A stretch of DNA of 64,000 bases from Parafrankia discariae (GTDB lineage Bacteria; Actinomycetota; Actinomycetes; Frankiales; Frankiaceae). The stretch covers positions 248,001-312,000 of the forward strand of contig NZ_KB891208.1 in the NCBI RefSeq assembly GCF_000373365.1, read 5' to 3'. Each line of letters starts with the position of its first letter. Positions within the stretch are counted from its first letter, which is position 1. Positions 32,862-42,297 of the stretch are shown in pieces. The notes below the pieces were generated by a model, which made no database searches, was not told where the DNA came from, and saw only the letters and a list, made by a program, of their open reading frames with translations. The position numbers and the translations under genes are program-made.

Positions 32862-35800
32862 GTGTCGACGCTCACCCGCCCTGCCCGGCGGCCGTCGTTT
32901 CGCCTGGTGTCGCCCTCCGTCCCGGTGGCCGGACCCATCGTGTTGGACACGGCGCAGGCCGACGTGGTGGGACACGCCGGTGGTCCGCTACTTGTCCTCG
33001 CCGGTCCGGGGACGGGAAAGACCACGACCCTGGTCGAGGCCGTCGCCCGGCGGATCGAGGCCGGGGCGGATCCGGCGTCCCTGCTGGTGCTCACGTTCAG
33101 CCGGCGGGCCGCCCGCCACCTGCGTGAGCGGTTCGCCGTCCGGCTCGGGGCGGCGGCCGTCGGGCCGGCGGCGTGGACGTTCCACGCCTGGTGCCTCGCG
33201 CTGCTGCGCGCGTACGGCGCCGCCACCCCGCTCGGCGGCCTTCGCCTGCTGTCCGGCCCCGAGCAGGACGCCCGCCTGCGCGACCTCATCGAGGGCTCCC
33301 GCGAGCTGGGGCGCCCGGTCTGGCCCGACCCGCTCACCGGTTGCCTGAACACCCGCGGCTTCGCCGAGGAGATCAGGATGCTGCTCACCCGGGCCCGGGA
33401 GGTCGGCGTCGACCCGCCGGCACTGGCGCGCATCGCCCGCCGGGTGGGCCGCGCCGACTGGGCGGCCGTCGCCGAGTTCTACGGCGACTACCTCGACGCC
33501 CTCGGCGCGGAGGGCACCCTCGACTACGCCGATCTGGTGCACGCGGCGGCGAACCTCGTCGTCGAGCCGGAGGTCCGTGCCGAGCTGCGCCAGCGCTACC
33601 GGGCGGTGTTCGTCGACGAGTACCAGGACACCGACCCGGCGCAGGAGCGGCTGCTGAGCGCGGTCGCCGGCGGCGGGGGCGACCTGGTCGTCTTCGGCGA
33701 CCCGGACCAGTCGATCTACGCCTTCCGCGGGGCGGAGGTCCGGGGCCTGCTCGACTTCCCGAACCGGTTCCCCCGGGCCGACGGCTCGCCGGCACCCGTC
33801 GCCGCGCTGCGGCGGTGCCGCCGGATGGCACCGGCGCCGCTGGCCGCCTCCCGTCGCGTCGCGGCGGCGCTCCCGTCGGCGGGCCTGCCGGTCCGGCACG
33901 TCCGCGCGCACCGCGATCTCGTCTCCGCCGGTTCCGCCGGGCCGGGCCAGGTCGCGGCCCGCACCTATCCGACGGCCGGCGCCGAGGCGGAGGCGATCGC
34001 CGAGCTGCTGCGCCGCGAGCATCTCGAGAACGGCGTCGACTGGGCGGACATGGCGGTCCTGGTCCGCTCCACCGCGCCGCTCGGGCTGCTGCGCCGGGTG
34101 CTGACGGCGGCCGGCGTCCCGGTGAGCGTGGCGGGCGGGGAGCTGCCGCCGGCGCGGGAACCGGCGGCGGCGCTGCTGCTCACGGCCCTGCGCTGCGCGG
34201 ACGACCCAGCGGTCCAGCTCACGCCGGAGACGGCGCGCGCGCTGCTGACCTCCCCGCTGGGCGGCGCGGACCCGGCCGGCCTGCGCGCCCTCGGCCGCGC
34301 GCTGCGCGCCCACGACGCCGCCGCCCGCACCGCGGCCCGGGACAGCGCGGCCCGGGACAGCGCGGCCAGCGGCGCCGCCGCCGGCCCGATCGTCCTGCCG
34401 GAGCCGCGCTCGGCACCGGAGGCGGACGGGCCGGTGCTCGGGCTGCCCGCGTCCTCGGCCGAGCTGCTGCGTGAGGCGGTCGCCGATCCGGAGCGGGTGC
34501 TGCTCCCCGTCCCGGACGAGCTGGCCGCGCCCGCGCGCCGGCTCGGGCGGCTGCTGCGGACCGTGCGCGCCGAACTGCGGCGCGGGGCGGCCCCGGAGGA
34601 CGCGCTGTGGACGCTGTGGACGGCCAGCGAGTGGGGCCCAAGGCTGGAACGGGCGTCCGCGGTCGGCGGGCCGGGCGGTCGGTCGGCCGACCGTGACCTC
34701 GACGCCGTCGTCGCGCTGTTCGACGCCGTCGGGCGTCTCGGCGAGCGGCGCGGGCCGGGCTTCGGGGTGAGCTCCGTCGTCGAGGAGCTGACCCGCCAGC
34801 GGATCGCGCCGGAGACGGCGCAGGCCCGGGCCGGGCGGCCGGCCACCGTCCGGCTGCTCACGGCGCACCGCGCCAAGGGGCTGGAGTGGGAGGTCGTGGT
34901 CGTCTGCGGCGTGCAGGACGGCGTCTGGCCGGACCTGCGCCAGCGGCACACCCTGCTCGGGGCCGAGCAGCTCGACTCGCCGCGCAACGGCGGCGTCCGC
35001 CCGCCGCGGACCAGGGATGAGCTGCTCGCCGACGAGCGCCGCCTGTTCTACGTGGCGCTCACCCGGGCGCGCCGCCGCCTGGTGGTGACCGCGGTGGACG
35101 GCGCCGACGACGACGGGGAGCAGCCCAGCAGGTTCCTGGCCGAGCTCGGGGTGCAGGTGGAGAGCGTCCGGTCCCGCCCGCCGCGCCCGCTCACCCTGGT
35201 CGGCCTGGTCGCCGCGCTGCGGCGGCTGACCGTCGACCCGGAGGCGTCGGCGGCGGCGCGGGCGGCCGCCGGGATCCGGCTCGCCGCGCTGGCCGCCGCC
35301 GCCGACGAGACCGGCCGGGCGCTGGTGCCCGCCGCCCATCCGGACCGCTGGTGGGGCCTGCTGGAGGTGACCAGCTCGGACGTCCCGGTCGTCGCGCCCG
35401 AGGCGCCGATCCGGCTCTCCGGGTCCTCGCTGTCGGGCCTGAGCTCCTGCGGGCTGCGCTGGTTCCTGGAGCACGAGGCGAACGCCGCCGAGCCGGCGTC
35501 GCCCGCGCAGGGCTTCGGCAAGGTCGTGCACGCCCTCGCCGACGAGGTGACGACGGGCCGCACGCAGGCCCGGCTCGAGGCCCTCGACGCGCGGCTCGAC
35601 CTGGTCTGGCGGCATCTGGAGTTCGACTCGCGGTGGCGCTCCGAGCAGGAGCGCGTGGCGGCGCGGGAGGCGCTCGGCCGGTTCCTCGAATGGCACGCCG
35701 CGCAGCGCGGCCGTGAGGTCGTCGCATCCGAGGTGCGGTTCTCCTGCGACATCGACGTGGCGGGCCGGGTGGTGCGGCTGCGCGGCTTCATCGACCGGGT

Positions 35801-36341
35801 CGAGCTCGACGACGCCGGCCGGGTGCACGTCGTCGACTTCAAGACCGGCCGGACGCCGCCGAGCCGGCGCGACCTGGCGACCCACGCGCAGCTGGGCAGC
35901 TACCAGCTCGCGGTGCGCGAGGGTGCCCTCGACCCGGTTCTGGCCGAGGCCGCCCGCCGCCACGATCCGTCCGCGTCCGGTGCGGTGCCCGTGCCCGGTG
36001 AGGCGCCTGGGGCTGGGAAGTCGTCCGGGGCCGGGGAGCCGTCCACCGCCGGCGAGCGGCCGGCGGCGGTGCCCGGCGGGGCGGAGCTGGTCCAGCTGCG
36101 GCGGGACGCGGGCGGCGACAACACCGGCCCGCGGCTGCCGGCGGAGGAGCCGGGGCCGCCCGAGGTGCGGCGTCAGGAGGCGCTCCCCGGCGGCCGGGCG
36201 TGGATCGACGACATGGTCGAGAACGCGGTGCGGACCGTCACGACCGAGTCCTTCCGACCCACCCCCGGCGAGGGGTGCACGATGTGTTCGTTCCGTCGGT
36301 GCTGCCCGGGGCGGCCGGAGGGGGAGCAGGTGATCGATTGA
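32862..36341 (+). CDS. adnA: AdnA-type helicase-nuclease subunit
   Basis: About 1159 residues. One half of the AdnAB motor-nuclease that resects DNA double-strand ends for recombination. UvrD-type motifs: Walker A GPGTGKTTT (about 47), VFVDEYQDTDPAQ (about 250), and the later motif VALTRARRRLVV. The C-terminal PD-(D/E)XK nuclease has VVDFKTGR near 990. Cysteines at about 863 and in CTMCSFRRCC near 1139-1147 form the Fe-S pattern. The start is uncertain: GTG 32862 gives a family-like N terminus, while GTG 32841, GTG 32853 and TTG 32814 are in frame. It overlaps adnB by TTGA. Confidence 0.92.
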   Translation: MSTLTRPARRPSFRLVSPSVPVAGPIVLDTAQADVVGHAGGPLLVLAGPGTGKTTTLVEAVARRIEAGADPASLLVLTFSRRAARHLRERFAVRLGAAAVGPAAWTFHAWCLALLRAYGAATPLGGLRLLSGPEQDARLRDLIEGSRELGRPVWPDPLTGCLNTRGFAEEIRMLLTRAREVGVDPPALARIARRVGRADWAAVAEFYGDYLDALGAEGTLDYADLVHAAANLVVEPEVRAELRQRYRAVFVDEYQDTDPAQERLLSAVAGGGGDLVVFGDPDQSIYAFRGAEVRGLLDFPNRFPRADGSPAPVAALRRCRRMAPAPLAASRRVAAALPSAGLPVRHVRAHRDLVSAGSAGPGQVAARTYPTAGAEAEAIAELLRREHLENGVDWADMAVLVRSTAPLGLLRRVLTAAGVPVSVAGGELPPAREPAAALLLTALRCADDPAVQLTPETARALLTSPLGGADPAGLRALGRALRAHDAAARTAARDSAARDSAASGAAAGPIVLPEPRSAPEADGPVLGLPASSAELLREAVADPERVLLPVPDELAAPARRLGRLLRTVRAELRRGAAPEDALWTLWTASEWGPRLERASAVGGPGGRSADRDLDAVVALFDAVGRLGERRGPGFGVSSVVEELTRQRIAPETAQARAGRPATVRLLTAHRAKGLEWEVVVVCGVQDGVWPDLRQRHTLLGAEQLDSPRNGGVRPPRTRDELLADERRLFYVALTRARRRLVVTAVDGADDDGEQPSRFLAELGVQVESVRSRPPRPLTLVGLVAALRRLTVDPEASAAARAAAGIRLAALAAAADETGRALVPAAHPDRWWGLLEVTSSDVPVVAPEAPIRLSGSSLSGLSSCGLRWFLEHEANAAEPASPAQGFGKVVHALADEVTTGRTQARLEALDARLDLVWRHLEFDSRWRSEQERVAAREALGRFLEWHAAQRGREVVASEVRFSCDIDVAGRVVRLRGFIDRVELDDAGRVHVVDFKTGRTPPSRRDLATHAQLGSYQLAVREGALDPVLAEAARRHDPSASGAVPVPGEAPGAGKSSGAGEPSTAGERPAAVPGGAELVQLRRDAGGDNTGPRLPAEEPGPPEVRRQEALPGGRAWIDDMVENAVRTVTTESFRPTPGEGCTMCSFRRCCPGRPEGEQVID

Positions 36342-39300
36342 CCGGCGCGGCGGGGGCCGCCGAGCAGGTGCTCCCCGGTCTCGGCCCGGAGCCGGCGGGC
36401 GCGGGCGGCACCCCGACCGGCCCGCTGCCGGAACCGGAGTACCTGCGGGAGCTGCTCGGCGTCCCGTACACCGACGAACAGCTGGCCGCGGCCACCGCGC
36501 CGCTGGAGCCGGTGGTCGTCATCGCCGGCGCCGGGTCGGGCAAGACGTCCGTGATGGCCGCCCGGGTGGTCTGGCTGGTGGCCACCCGCCAGGTCGAGCC
36601 GGGCCGGGTGCTGGGCCTGACGTTCACGAACAAGGCCGCCGCCGAGCTGGCCGGCCGGGTGCGGGCGGCGCTGCGGCGCGCCCGCGGGGACGCCCCCACC
36701 GGCGCGGGTGTCCCCGGCCAGCCCGCCGCGGACGCCGCCGACGAGCCGACGATCGGCACCTACCACGCCTACGCCGGGCGCCTCGTCGGCGAGCACGCGC
36801 TGCGCCTCGGCCTCGAGCCCGACACCCGGATGCTCGTCGCCGCGGCCCGCTACCAGCTCGCGGCCCGGGTCGCCCGCGCCCACCGCGGCCGCGTCGAGGC
36901 GCTGACGAAGTCGATGCCCGCGCTCGTCGCCGACCTCGTCGCGCTCGACGGGGAGATGAGCGAGCATCTCGTCTCCGCCGACGACCTGATGGCCTTCGAC
37001 GCGGACCTGTTCGACCGGGCGATGGCGGCCCTGGCGAGCGCGCAGCCGCGGCCGGGCACGAAGGGCCTGCGCAAGGAGCTGCGCCGGATGGCGATCACCG
37101 CCCGGGGGCGCCGTGAGCTCGCCGGCCTCGTCGCCGACTACCGCGCCGCCCGGCGCGGCCGGGACGTCCTCGACTTCGGCGACCAGGTCACCTTCGCCGC
37201 CCGGCTGGCCAGGTACTTCCCGGAGGTCGGCGCCGCCGAGCGGGCCCGGGCCGGCGTGGTGCTCCTCGACGAGTACCAGGACACCTCCGTCGCCCAGCGC
37301 ACGATGCTGGCCGGGCTGTTCGGCGGCGGCCATCCGGTGACCGCCGTCGGTGACCCCTGCCAGGCGATCTACGGGTGGCGCGGCGCGTCGGTGGCCAACC
37401 TGGACAACTTCCCCGACCATTTCCCGCACGCCGACGGCACCCCGTCCGCGCGGTACCTGCTGTCGGTGAACCAGCGCAGCGGCGGCCGGCTGCTGACCCT
37501 GGCCAACGACGTGGCCGCGCCACTGCGGGCCCGCCACCACGTCGTCGAGCTGCGCCCCCGGGCGGACGTCGTCACCGCCGGGCGCACCCTGGTGGCGCTG
37601 CACGAGAGCTGGGCGCAGGAGGTCACCTGGATCGCCACCCGGCTGGCCGAGCTGGTGGCGGCGGGGGAGCGGCCCGGGAACATGGCCGTGCTCGTGCGGG
37701 CCCGTTCGGACGTCCGAGCCCTGCACACGGCGTTGACCGCCGCCGGGCTGCCGGTCGAGGTGGTGGGCCTCGCCGGCCTGCTGGACCTGCCCGAGGTCGC
37801 CGACGTCGTCGCCGTGCTGGAGGCGCTGGACTCCCCGGTCGCCAACGCGGCGCTCGTCCGGCTGCTCACCGGGCCGCGGGTCCGCCTCGGCCCGCGTGAC
37901 CTGGCGGCGCTGGGCCGCCGCGCGCGCGCCCTGCTGCACACGACCAGCCCGACCGCCCCGACGGCCGCCGGCGGGGACGGCGCCGGCGGCGCGCTGGCGG
38001 AGGCCGTCGCCGGGGTCGACCCGTGCGACGTCGTCGCCCTCGCCGACGCCCTCACCGACCCCGGCGGGGAGATCTCGGCCCAGGGGCGGGAACGCGTCGT
38101 CCGGCTCGGCGCGGAGCTGGCGACGCTGCGCGCGCACGTCGGCGACGGGCTGCTCGACCTGCTCCACCGGGTGATCTCCACGATCGGGCTGGACGTCGAG
38201 CTCGCCGCCAGCCCGCGGGCCGTGGCGGCTCGCCGCCGGGAGAACCTGGCCTCCTTCTTCGACGCGGCGGCCGACTTCGACGACCCCGACGGGCCGAACT
38301 CGCTGACGTCCTTCCTCGGCTTCCTGCGGGCGGCCCGTGAGCACGAGCGCGGGCTGGACATCACCGGGCCGTCCGGCGCGGACGCCGTCGCGCTGATGAC
38401 CATGCACCGCGCGAAGGGCCTCGAATGGGAGGTCGTCGCCGTGCCCAACCTGAGCCGGGGGGTTTTCCCCGACCTGACAGTGCGGGACAGGTGGCCGACC
38501 ACGACCGGCGTGCTGCCGACCCCGCTGCGCGGTGACGCGGCCGAGCTGCCGTCCTACGAGCTCGACGACTCGAAGGCGGCCCTGGAGGCCTACACCGCGG
38601 ACTGCCGGGAGTACCAGGAGCGCGAGGAACGGCGGCTGGCCTACGTCGCGTTCACCCGGGCCAAGTCGGTGCTGCTCGGCAGCGGCCACTGGTGGGGGCC
38701 GACCCAGCGCACCAGGCGTGGCCCCTCGGTGTTCCTCACCGAGCTGCACGATCACGCGGCCGCCGGGAACGGGCAGGTGGACGCGTGGACGTCCGAACCG
38801 GCGTCGGGCGGGAACCCCGCGCTGGCCGTCCCGGCGGAGTTCGCGTGGCCGACCCCCTACGAGCCGGTGGCGTTCGCGCGCCGGCGGGAGGCGGCGGCCG
38901 GCGTCACCGAGACCCTGGCGATGATCGGCTCCGGCCAGGCCCCCCCGGCCGACGAGCCGGCCGGGATGACCGCCCGCGAGCGGGCCCTGCTCGCCGAGCT
39001 CGACCGCGAGGCCGCGCTGCTGCTGGCCGAGGAGCGCGTGGCCCGGGCCCCGTTCCGGGACGTCCCGATCCCGGCGAGCCTGACCGCGTCCGAGATCGTG
39101 CGGATGCGCGCCGACCCGGTCGAGTTCGCCCGCGACCTGGCCCGGCCGGTGCCGCGCCGGCCGGTGCCGCAGGCCCGTCGGGGCACCCGGTTCCACGCCT
39201 GGGTGGAGGAGATGTTCGACCAGCGGCCGCTCATCGACGTCGAGGATCTCGCCGACGCCGCGGACGCCACCGCCGTCCTGGACGACCACGACCTCTCCGG

Positions 39301-39658
39301 CCTGCAGGCGGCGTTCCTGGCCAGCCCGTACGGTGCCCGCCGCCCGTTCGCGCTGGAGGCGCCGTTCGAGGTGATGATCGGCGGGCGCGCGGTGCGGGGG
39401 CGCATCGACGCGGTCTACGAGCTCGGTGGCGGGCGCTGGGAGGTCGTCGACTGGAAGACCGGCTCGGAGACCGCCGACCCCGTCCAGCTCGCGGTCTACC
39501 GGGTGGCCTGGGCCCGGGTCCGCGGCGTGCCCGTGGCGGACGTCGACGCGGCCTACTTCTACGTCGCGTCCGGGCAGGTCGTGCACCCGCCGCTGCTCGG
39601 CGAGGACGAGATCACCGACCTGCTCTCGGGCCGCGCCCGGCCCACCGACCGCACCTGA
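36338..39658 (+). CDS. adnB: AdnB-type helicase-nuclease subunit
   Basis: About 1106 residues. Partner of AdnA; in mycobacteria AdnB supplies the main motor. Walker A GAGSGKTSVMAARVVWL (about 65), VLLDEYQDTSVAQ (about 310), GDPCQAIYGWRGA, MHRAKGLEWEVVAVPNL (about 690), and the VAFTRAKS motif. The C-terminal nuclease has VDWKTG near 1037. I see no cysteine cluster, unlike AdnA. TTG 36338 overlaps the adnA stop and has GGGGGAGCAGG upstream, so the subunits are translationally coupled. Confidence 0.92.
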   Translation: MTGAAGAAEQVLPGLGPEPAGAGGTPTGPLPEPEYLRELLGVPYTDEQLAAATAPLEPVVVIAGAGSGKTSVMAARVVWLVATRQVEPGRVLGLTFTNKAAAELAGRVRAALRRARGDAPTGAGVPGQPAADAADEPTIGTYHAYAGRLVGEHALRLGLEPDTRMLVAAARYQLAARVARAHRGRVEALTKSMPALVADLVALDGEMSEHLVSADDLMAFDADLFDRAMAALASAQPRPGTKGLRKELRRMAITARGRRELAGLVADYRAARRGRDVLDFGDQVTFAARLARYFPEVGAAERARAGVVLLDEYQDTSVAQRTMLAGLFGGGHPVTAVGDPCQAIYGWRGASVANLDNFPDHFPHADGTPSARYLLSVNQRSGGRLLTLANDVAAPLRARHHVVELRPRADVVTAGRTLVALHESWAQEVTWIATRLAELVAAGERPGNMAVLVRARSDVRALHTALTAAGLPVEVVGLAGLLDLPEVADVVAVLEALDSPVANAALVRLLTGPRVRLGPRDLAALGRRARALLHTTSPTAPTAAGGDGAGGALAEAVAGVDPCDVVALADALTDPGGEISAQGRERVVRLGAELATLRAHVGDGLLDLLHRVISTIGLDVELAASPRAVAARRRENLASFFDAAADFDDPDGPNSLTSFLGFLRAAREHERGLDITGPSGADAVALMTMHRAKGLEWEVVAVPNLSRGVFPDLTVRDRWPTTTGVLPTPLRGDAAELPSYELDDSKAALEAYTADCREYQEREERRLAYVAFTRAKSVLLGSGHWWGPTQRTRRGPSVFLTELHDHAAAGNGQVDAWTSEPASGGNPALAVPAEFAWPTPYEPVAFARRREAAAGVTETLAMIGSGQAPPADEPAGMTARERALLAELDREAALLLAEERVARAPFRDVPIPASLTASEIVRMRADPVEFARDLARPVPRRPVPQARRGTRFHAWVEEMFDQRPLIDVEDLADAADATAVLDDHDLSGLQAAFLASPYGARRPFALEAPFEVMIGGRAVRGRIDAVYELGGGRWEVVDWKTGSETADPVQLAVYRVAWARVRGVPVADVDAAYFYVASGQVVHPPLLGEDEITDLLSGRARPTDRT

Positions 39659-39740
39659 GACCGCACCGCGGATCATCCATCCGACCGCACCGCGGGCCCC
39701 GGCCCGGTGGCCCCGGCCCGGTGGGCGGCGGAGCGGGGTG

Positions 39741-40520
39741 TCAGCGGCGGAGGTCGGTGAGGAGGGCGAGGTGGTCGGAGATCTGGGTGCGGCGGGCCTC
39801 GGTGGTGGCGACGGTGCCGACCGGGCCGCGGGCGAGAACGTGGTCGAGCTGCACCCGGGGTGCGTGCGCGGGGTAGGTGCGGTGGGTGGCGAGCCGGCGC
39901 CATCCGGTGAGCGCGGTCGGTAGCCGGCCCGGCAGGTTCAGGTCGCCGAGCAGCACGACCGGCCCGGCGACGCCGCGCAGCCCGCGCACCAGCCGGCGGA
40001 GCTGGAACGCGTTCCACCCCGGCGCGAAGGACAGATGGGTGGTCACCACGGTCAGTGGTCCGCTGGTGGTCTCGACGACAGCCGCGAGCGCGACCCGCGG
40101 TTCGTCGTCGAGCAGGATGAGTCGGGCCCGGCGGTTCGCTCCCGGGGCGAGGACCGGGGAGCTCACCGGCGCGCGGCCGAGTGGAACCACCCACCACCGG
40201 TGCACCGGCAGCCTGCTGACCAGCGCGATTCCGTAGGCGGGCTCGTCGGCGCGGCGCTCGCCCTCCGCCGGCCGCCAGCGGTGCCCCGGGGTGCCGTACA
40301 CGGTGGGGGCGAAGCGCCAGCCGGTGTCGGGGGCGCCGAGCGCCGTCGCGGCGGCGGCGGCGAGGTCCCCGCCACCGGAGCGGGGCTGCGCCAGGTCGAC
40401 CTCCTGCAGGCCGAGGACGTCGCAGTCGAGGTCGGCGACGGCCGCGGCGAAGCGGTCCACCTCGACCCGCCCGTCGGCGAGGGACAGGCCGTGCATCACG
40501 TTGAACGAGCCCACCCGCAC
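39741..40520 (-). CDS. Endonuclease/exonuclease/phosphatase family protein
   Basis: 259 residues. EEP (DNase I-like) fold with all key motifs: GSFNVMHG, LQEVD, TVVTTHLSFAPG, LLGDLNLPG, and the terminal SDHLALL with the catalytic D and H. Substrates in the family range from DNA to phospholipids and nucleotides; no export signal is visible. The GTG at 40520 is taken because a TACGGT box lies 7 nt before it and the conserved core begins right away. Very close downstream of the PucR-type regulator on the same strand (29-bp gap), so co-transcription is possible despite its own promoter. Confidence 0.88.
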   Translation of the reverse strand: MRVGSFNVMHGLSLADGRVEVDRFAAAVADLDCDVLGLQEVDLAQPRSGGGDLAAAAATALGAPDTGWRFAPTVYGTPGHRWRPAEGERRADEPAYGIALVSRLPVHRWWVVPLGRAPVSSPVLAPGANRRARLILLDDEPRVALAAVVETTSGPLTVVTTHLSFAPGWNAFQLRRLVRGLRGVAGPVVLLGDLNLPGRLPTALTGWRRLATHRTYPAHAPRVQLDHVLARGPVGTVATTEARRTQISDHLALLTDLRR

Positions 40521-40527
40521 AGTACGG

Positions 40528-40533
40528 ACCGTA
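40528..40533 (-). promoter_or_regulatory. -10 box of the EEP-family gene
   Basis: TACGGT on the minus strand, 7 nt before the GTG at 40520; no Shine-Dalgarno is present. It fits a leaderless start. Confidence 0.4.
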
Positions 40534-40549
40534 GCGCGAACGCCGCCCG

Positions 40550-41848
40550 TCAGCCGGCCCGGACGGGCATTCCCACACCCGGGACGCCTGTCGAGCCCGT
40601 GACACCCGCGGAGCCCGCCACGCCCGCGGAGCCCTGGACGCCCGTCGCGTCGGGCGGGGGCGGTGCCGCCGGGTCGCCCGGGCGTTGGCCGGTCAGGGCA
40701 CGCAGGACGAGTTCGAGCTCGAAGCGGGTGTCGGGGTCGTCCAGCGCGTCGCCGAACAGCTCGCGCAGCTGGCTGACCCGGTAGCGGACGGTCTGCGGAT
40801 GGATGTGCAGCCGCTCGGCCACCAGCCGGCGCTGCCCGTGCAGGGCCAGCCAGTAGAGCAGGGTCTCGGCCAGCCGGGCCCGGGTGCGTTCGGGCAGCCC
40901 GGCGAGCGGGGCGACCCGGCGGCGGGTGAGGTCGTCGAGCAGCCCGGGGTCGCGGGCCAGCAGCAGGGCGGTCAGGTGGTCGTCGGTGAACAGCGGGTCC
41001 TGCCCGGCCGCGGTGGGCAGCCGGCCGGCCAGCCGGGCGGCGCGGGCCAGCCCGGCGCGTTCCACGCTGCCGGTCACCTCCTGCCAGGGGACGGTCGGGC
41101 CGACCACCGCCCCTGTGCCGTCGAGGCGGTCGGCCAGCCAGCTGCGCCGGGCCGGCTCGTCGGCGTCCCCGACGAACACCCAGAAGTCGACGCCGTGGCC
41201 GGTGCGCGGGCAGCCGGTGGGCAGCCGCGGCGGGAGCTGCCCGTCGGGCCCGGTCGGCACCAGGACGGCCGCCATCCGGTCGGGCAGCCGGAACGCCCCC
41301 GCGGCGGCGGCCTGTTCGATGGTGACGGGGTCGGTGCCGGAGAGCAGCAGCTCGCCGAGCCGGTCCCACAGCCGTTCCCGCTGGCCAGCGACCTCGAACT
41401 GGGCCAGCGCGTAGCCCTCCGCGGAGGCGGCGGAGATCCCGTCGATGTAGGCGAACATCATCTCGGCGAGGGAGACGAGCCCGGCGGCGTCCAGGCCGGC
41501 GTGGCGGGCGGCCTCGCCGAGCCGGCGCCAGGAGATCCGCGCGCCCACCCGGTAGGCGCTGAGCAGGTTGTCCAGCGAGCGCCCGGCCCGCACCTCGCCG
41601 CGCCCCAGCCGCACGTAGACGTCGCGCCCCGCGGCCAGGTCGGGGGCGGCGTCCGGGCCGGCCTCGACGATGGCGAGGAAGCGGGCCAGCGCCTCGTCCA
41701 CGCCGCGCCGCACGCCCTGTCCGAACGACCCCTCCAGCGGGCGGGCGTAGGCGGGCACCTCACCCGCGATGGCGGCGATGATCTCGTCACCGAGCTCGCG
41801 CAGCTCACCGGCGAGGCAGCCGCCCAGCCCGGGCGGAAATTGTCCCAC
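40550..41848 (-). CDS. PucR/CdaR-family transcriptional regulator
   Basis: 432 residues. A large N-terminal sensor region (LGDEIIAAIAGEVPAYARPL, DEALARFLAIVEAG) and the C-terminal PucR-type helix-turn-helix (RLVAERLHIHPQTVRYRVSQ, LRELFGDALDDPDTRFELEL) are clear. It ends in a Gly/Val/Ser tail of repeated GSAGV units. GTG 41848 is preferred: CAGACT lies 6 nt before it, as for a leaderless start; GTG 41905 is also in frame but would overlap the promoter of the divergent gene. Targets unknown; neighbours give no pathway. Confidence 0.85.
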   Translation of the reverse strand: MGQFPPGLGGCLAGELRELGDEIIAAIAGEVPAYARPLEGSFGQGVRRGVDEALARFLAIVEAGPDAAPDLAAGRDVYVRLGRGEVRAGRSLDNLLSAYRVGARISWRRLGEAARHAGLDAAGLVSLAEMMFAYIDGISAASAEGYALAQFEVAGQRERLWDRLGELLLSGTDPVTIEQAAAAGAFRLPDRMAAVLVPTGPDGQLPPRLPTGCPRTGHGVDFWVFVGDADEPARRSWLADRLDGTGAVVGPTVPWQEVTGSVERAGLARAARLAGRLPTAAGQDPLFTDDHLTALLLARDPGLLDDLTRRRVAPLAGLPERTRARLAETLLYWLALHGQRRLVAERLHIHPQTVRYRVSQLRELFGDALDDPDTRFELELVLRALTGQRPGDPAAPPPPDATGVQGSAGVAGSAGVTGSTGVPGVGMPVRAG

Positions 41849-41915
41849 CGGGACAGTCTGCGCTTCTGGCCCGTAGGTGGGGGTGCCGGCTGGCCCGGGG
41901 AGCACAATCGGTGCC

Positions 41916-42185
41916 GTGGACACGCCTACCGGCATCGTCAGCGTGCTGCTCACCGGTGCTGTGGTCGGCCTGCTGGGCCGGGCGGTCGTCCCGGCGCGGC
42001 GTCGGGCGCCGATCGGCTGTCTCATGACGGTTCTGATCGGTCTGCTGGGCGCGGCGCTCGGGCTGGTGGTCGCGACGAGTGTCGACGGCGGCTGGCCGCT
42101 GACCCTGCTGCTGCAGGTGGCGGTGGCCGCGGTGCTGGTGTTTCTGGTCTCCGCCGCGGGCAGCGGTGGGCGCCGTCATCCCTGA
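41916..42185 (+). CDS. GlsB/YeaQ/YmgE family membrane protein
   Basis: 89 residues with three hydrophobic helices (SVLLTGAVVGLLGRAVVP, CLMTVLIGLLGAALGLVVA, LLLQVAVAAVLVFLVSAA). Transglycosylase-associated/GlsB-type stress proteins have this size and pattern, including the GLLGRAVVPARR and IGCL elements. GTG 41916 has CACAAT 7 nt upstream and no Shine-Dalgarno. Divergent from the PucR-type regulator. Confidence 0.75.
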   Translation: MDTPTGIVSVLLTGAVVGLLGRAVVPARRRAPIGCLMTVLIGLLGAALGLVVATSVDGGWPLTLLLQVAVAAVLVFLVSAAGSGGRRHP

Positions 42186-42285
42186 CGGTGTTCAGGTTGC
42201 CCTTTCGTAGTCCTCTGGTCCGCGCGAGGAGATCTGGCGGGGTGGCGGAGCCGGCCGAAGGTCGCCGGCCGGACGGCGTGGGCAG

Positions 42286-42291
42286 TAGCGT
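42286..42291 (+). promoter_or_regulatory. -10 box of the M16 peptidase operon
   Basis: TAGCGT, 6 nt before GTG 42298, with no Shine-Dalgarno in between. A leaderless start for the first M16 gene is likely. Confidence 0.45.
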
Positions 42292-42297
42292 GGCGAT

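Noticed and set aside
36173-39676. A 1167-codon open frame antisense to adnB, and similar long antisense frames over ctaD (2139-3704), adnA (32988-35963) and uvrD2 (47203-48891)
   Set aside because: They arise from third-position GC bias. The translations are Arg/Pro/Gly-rich with no domain, while the opposite strand carries clear conserved genes.
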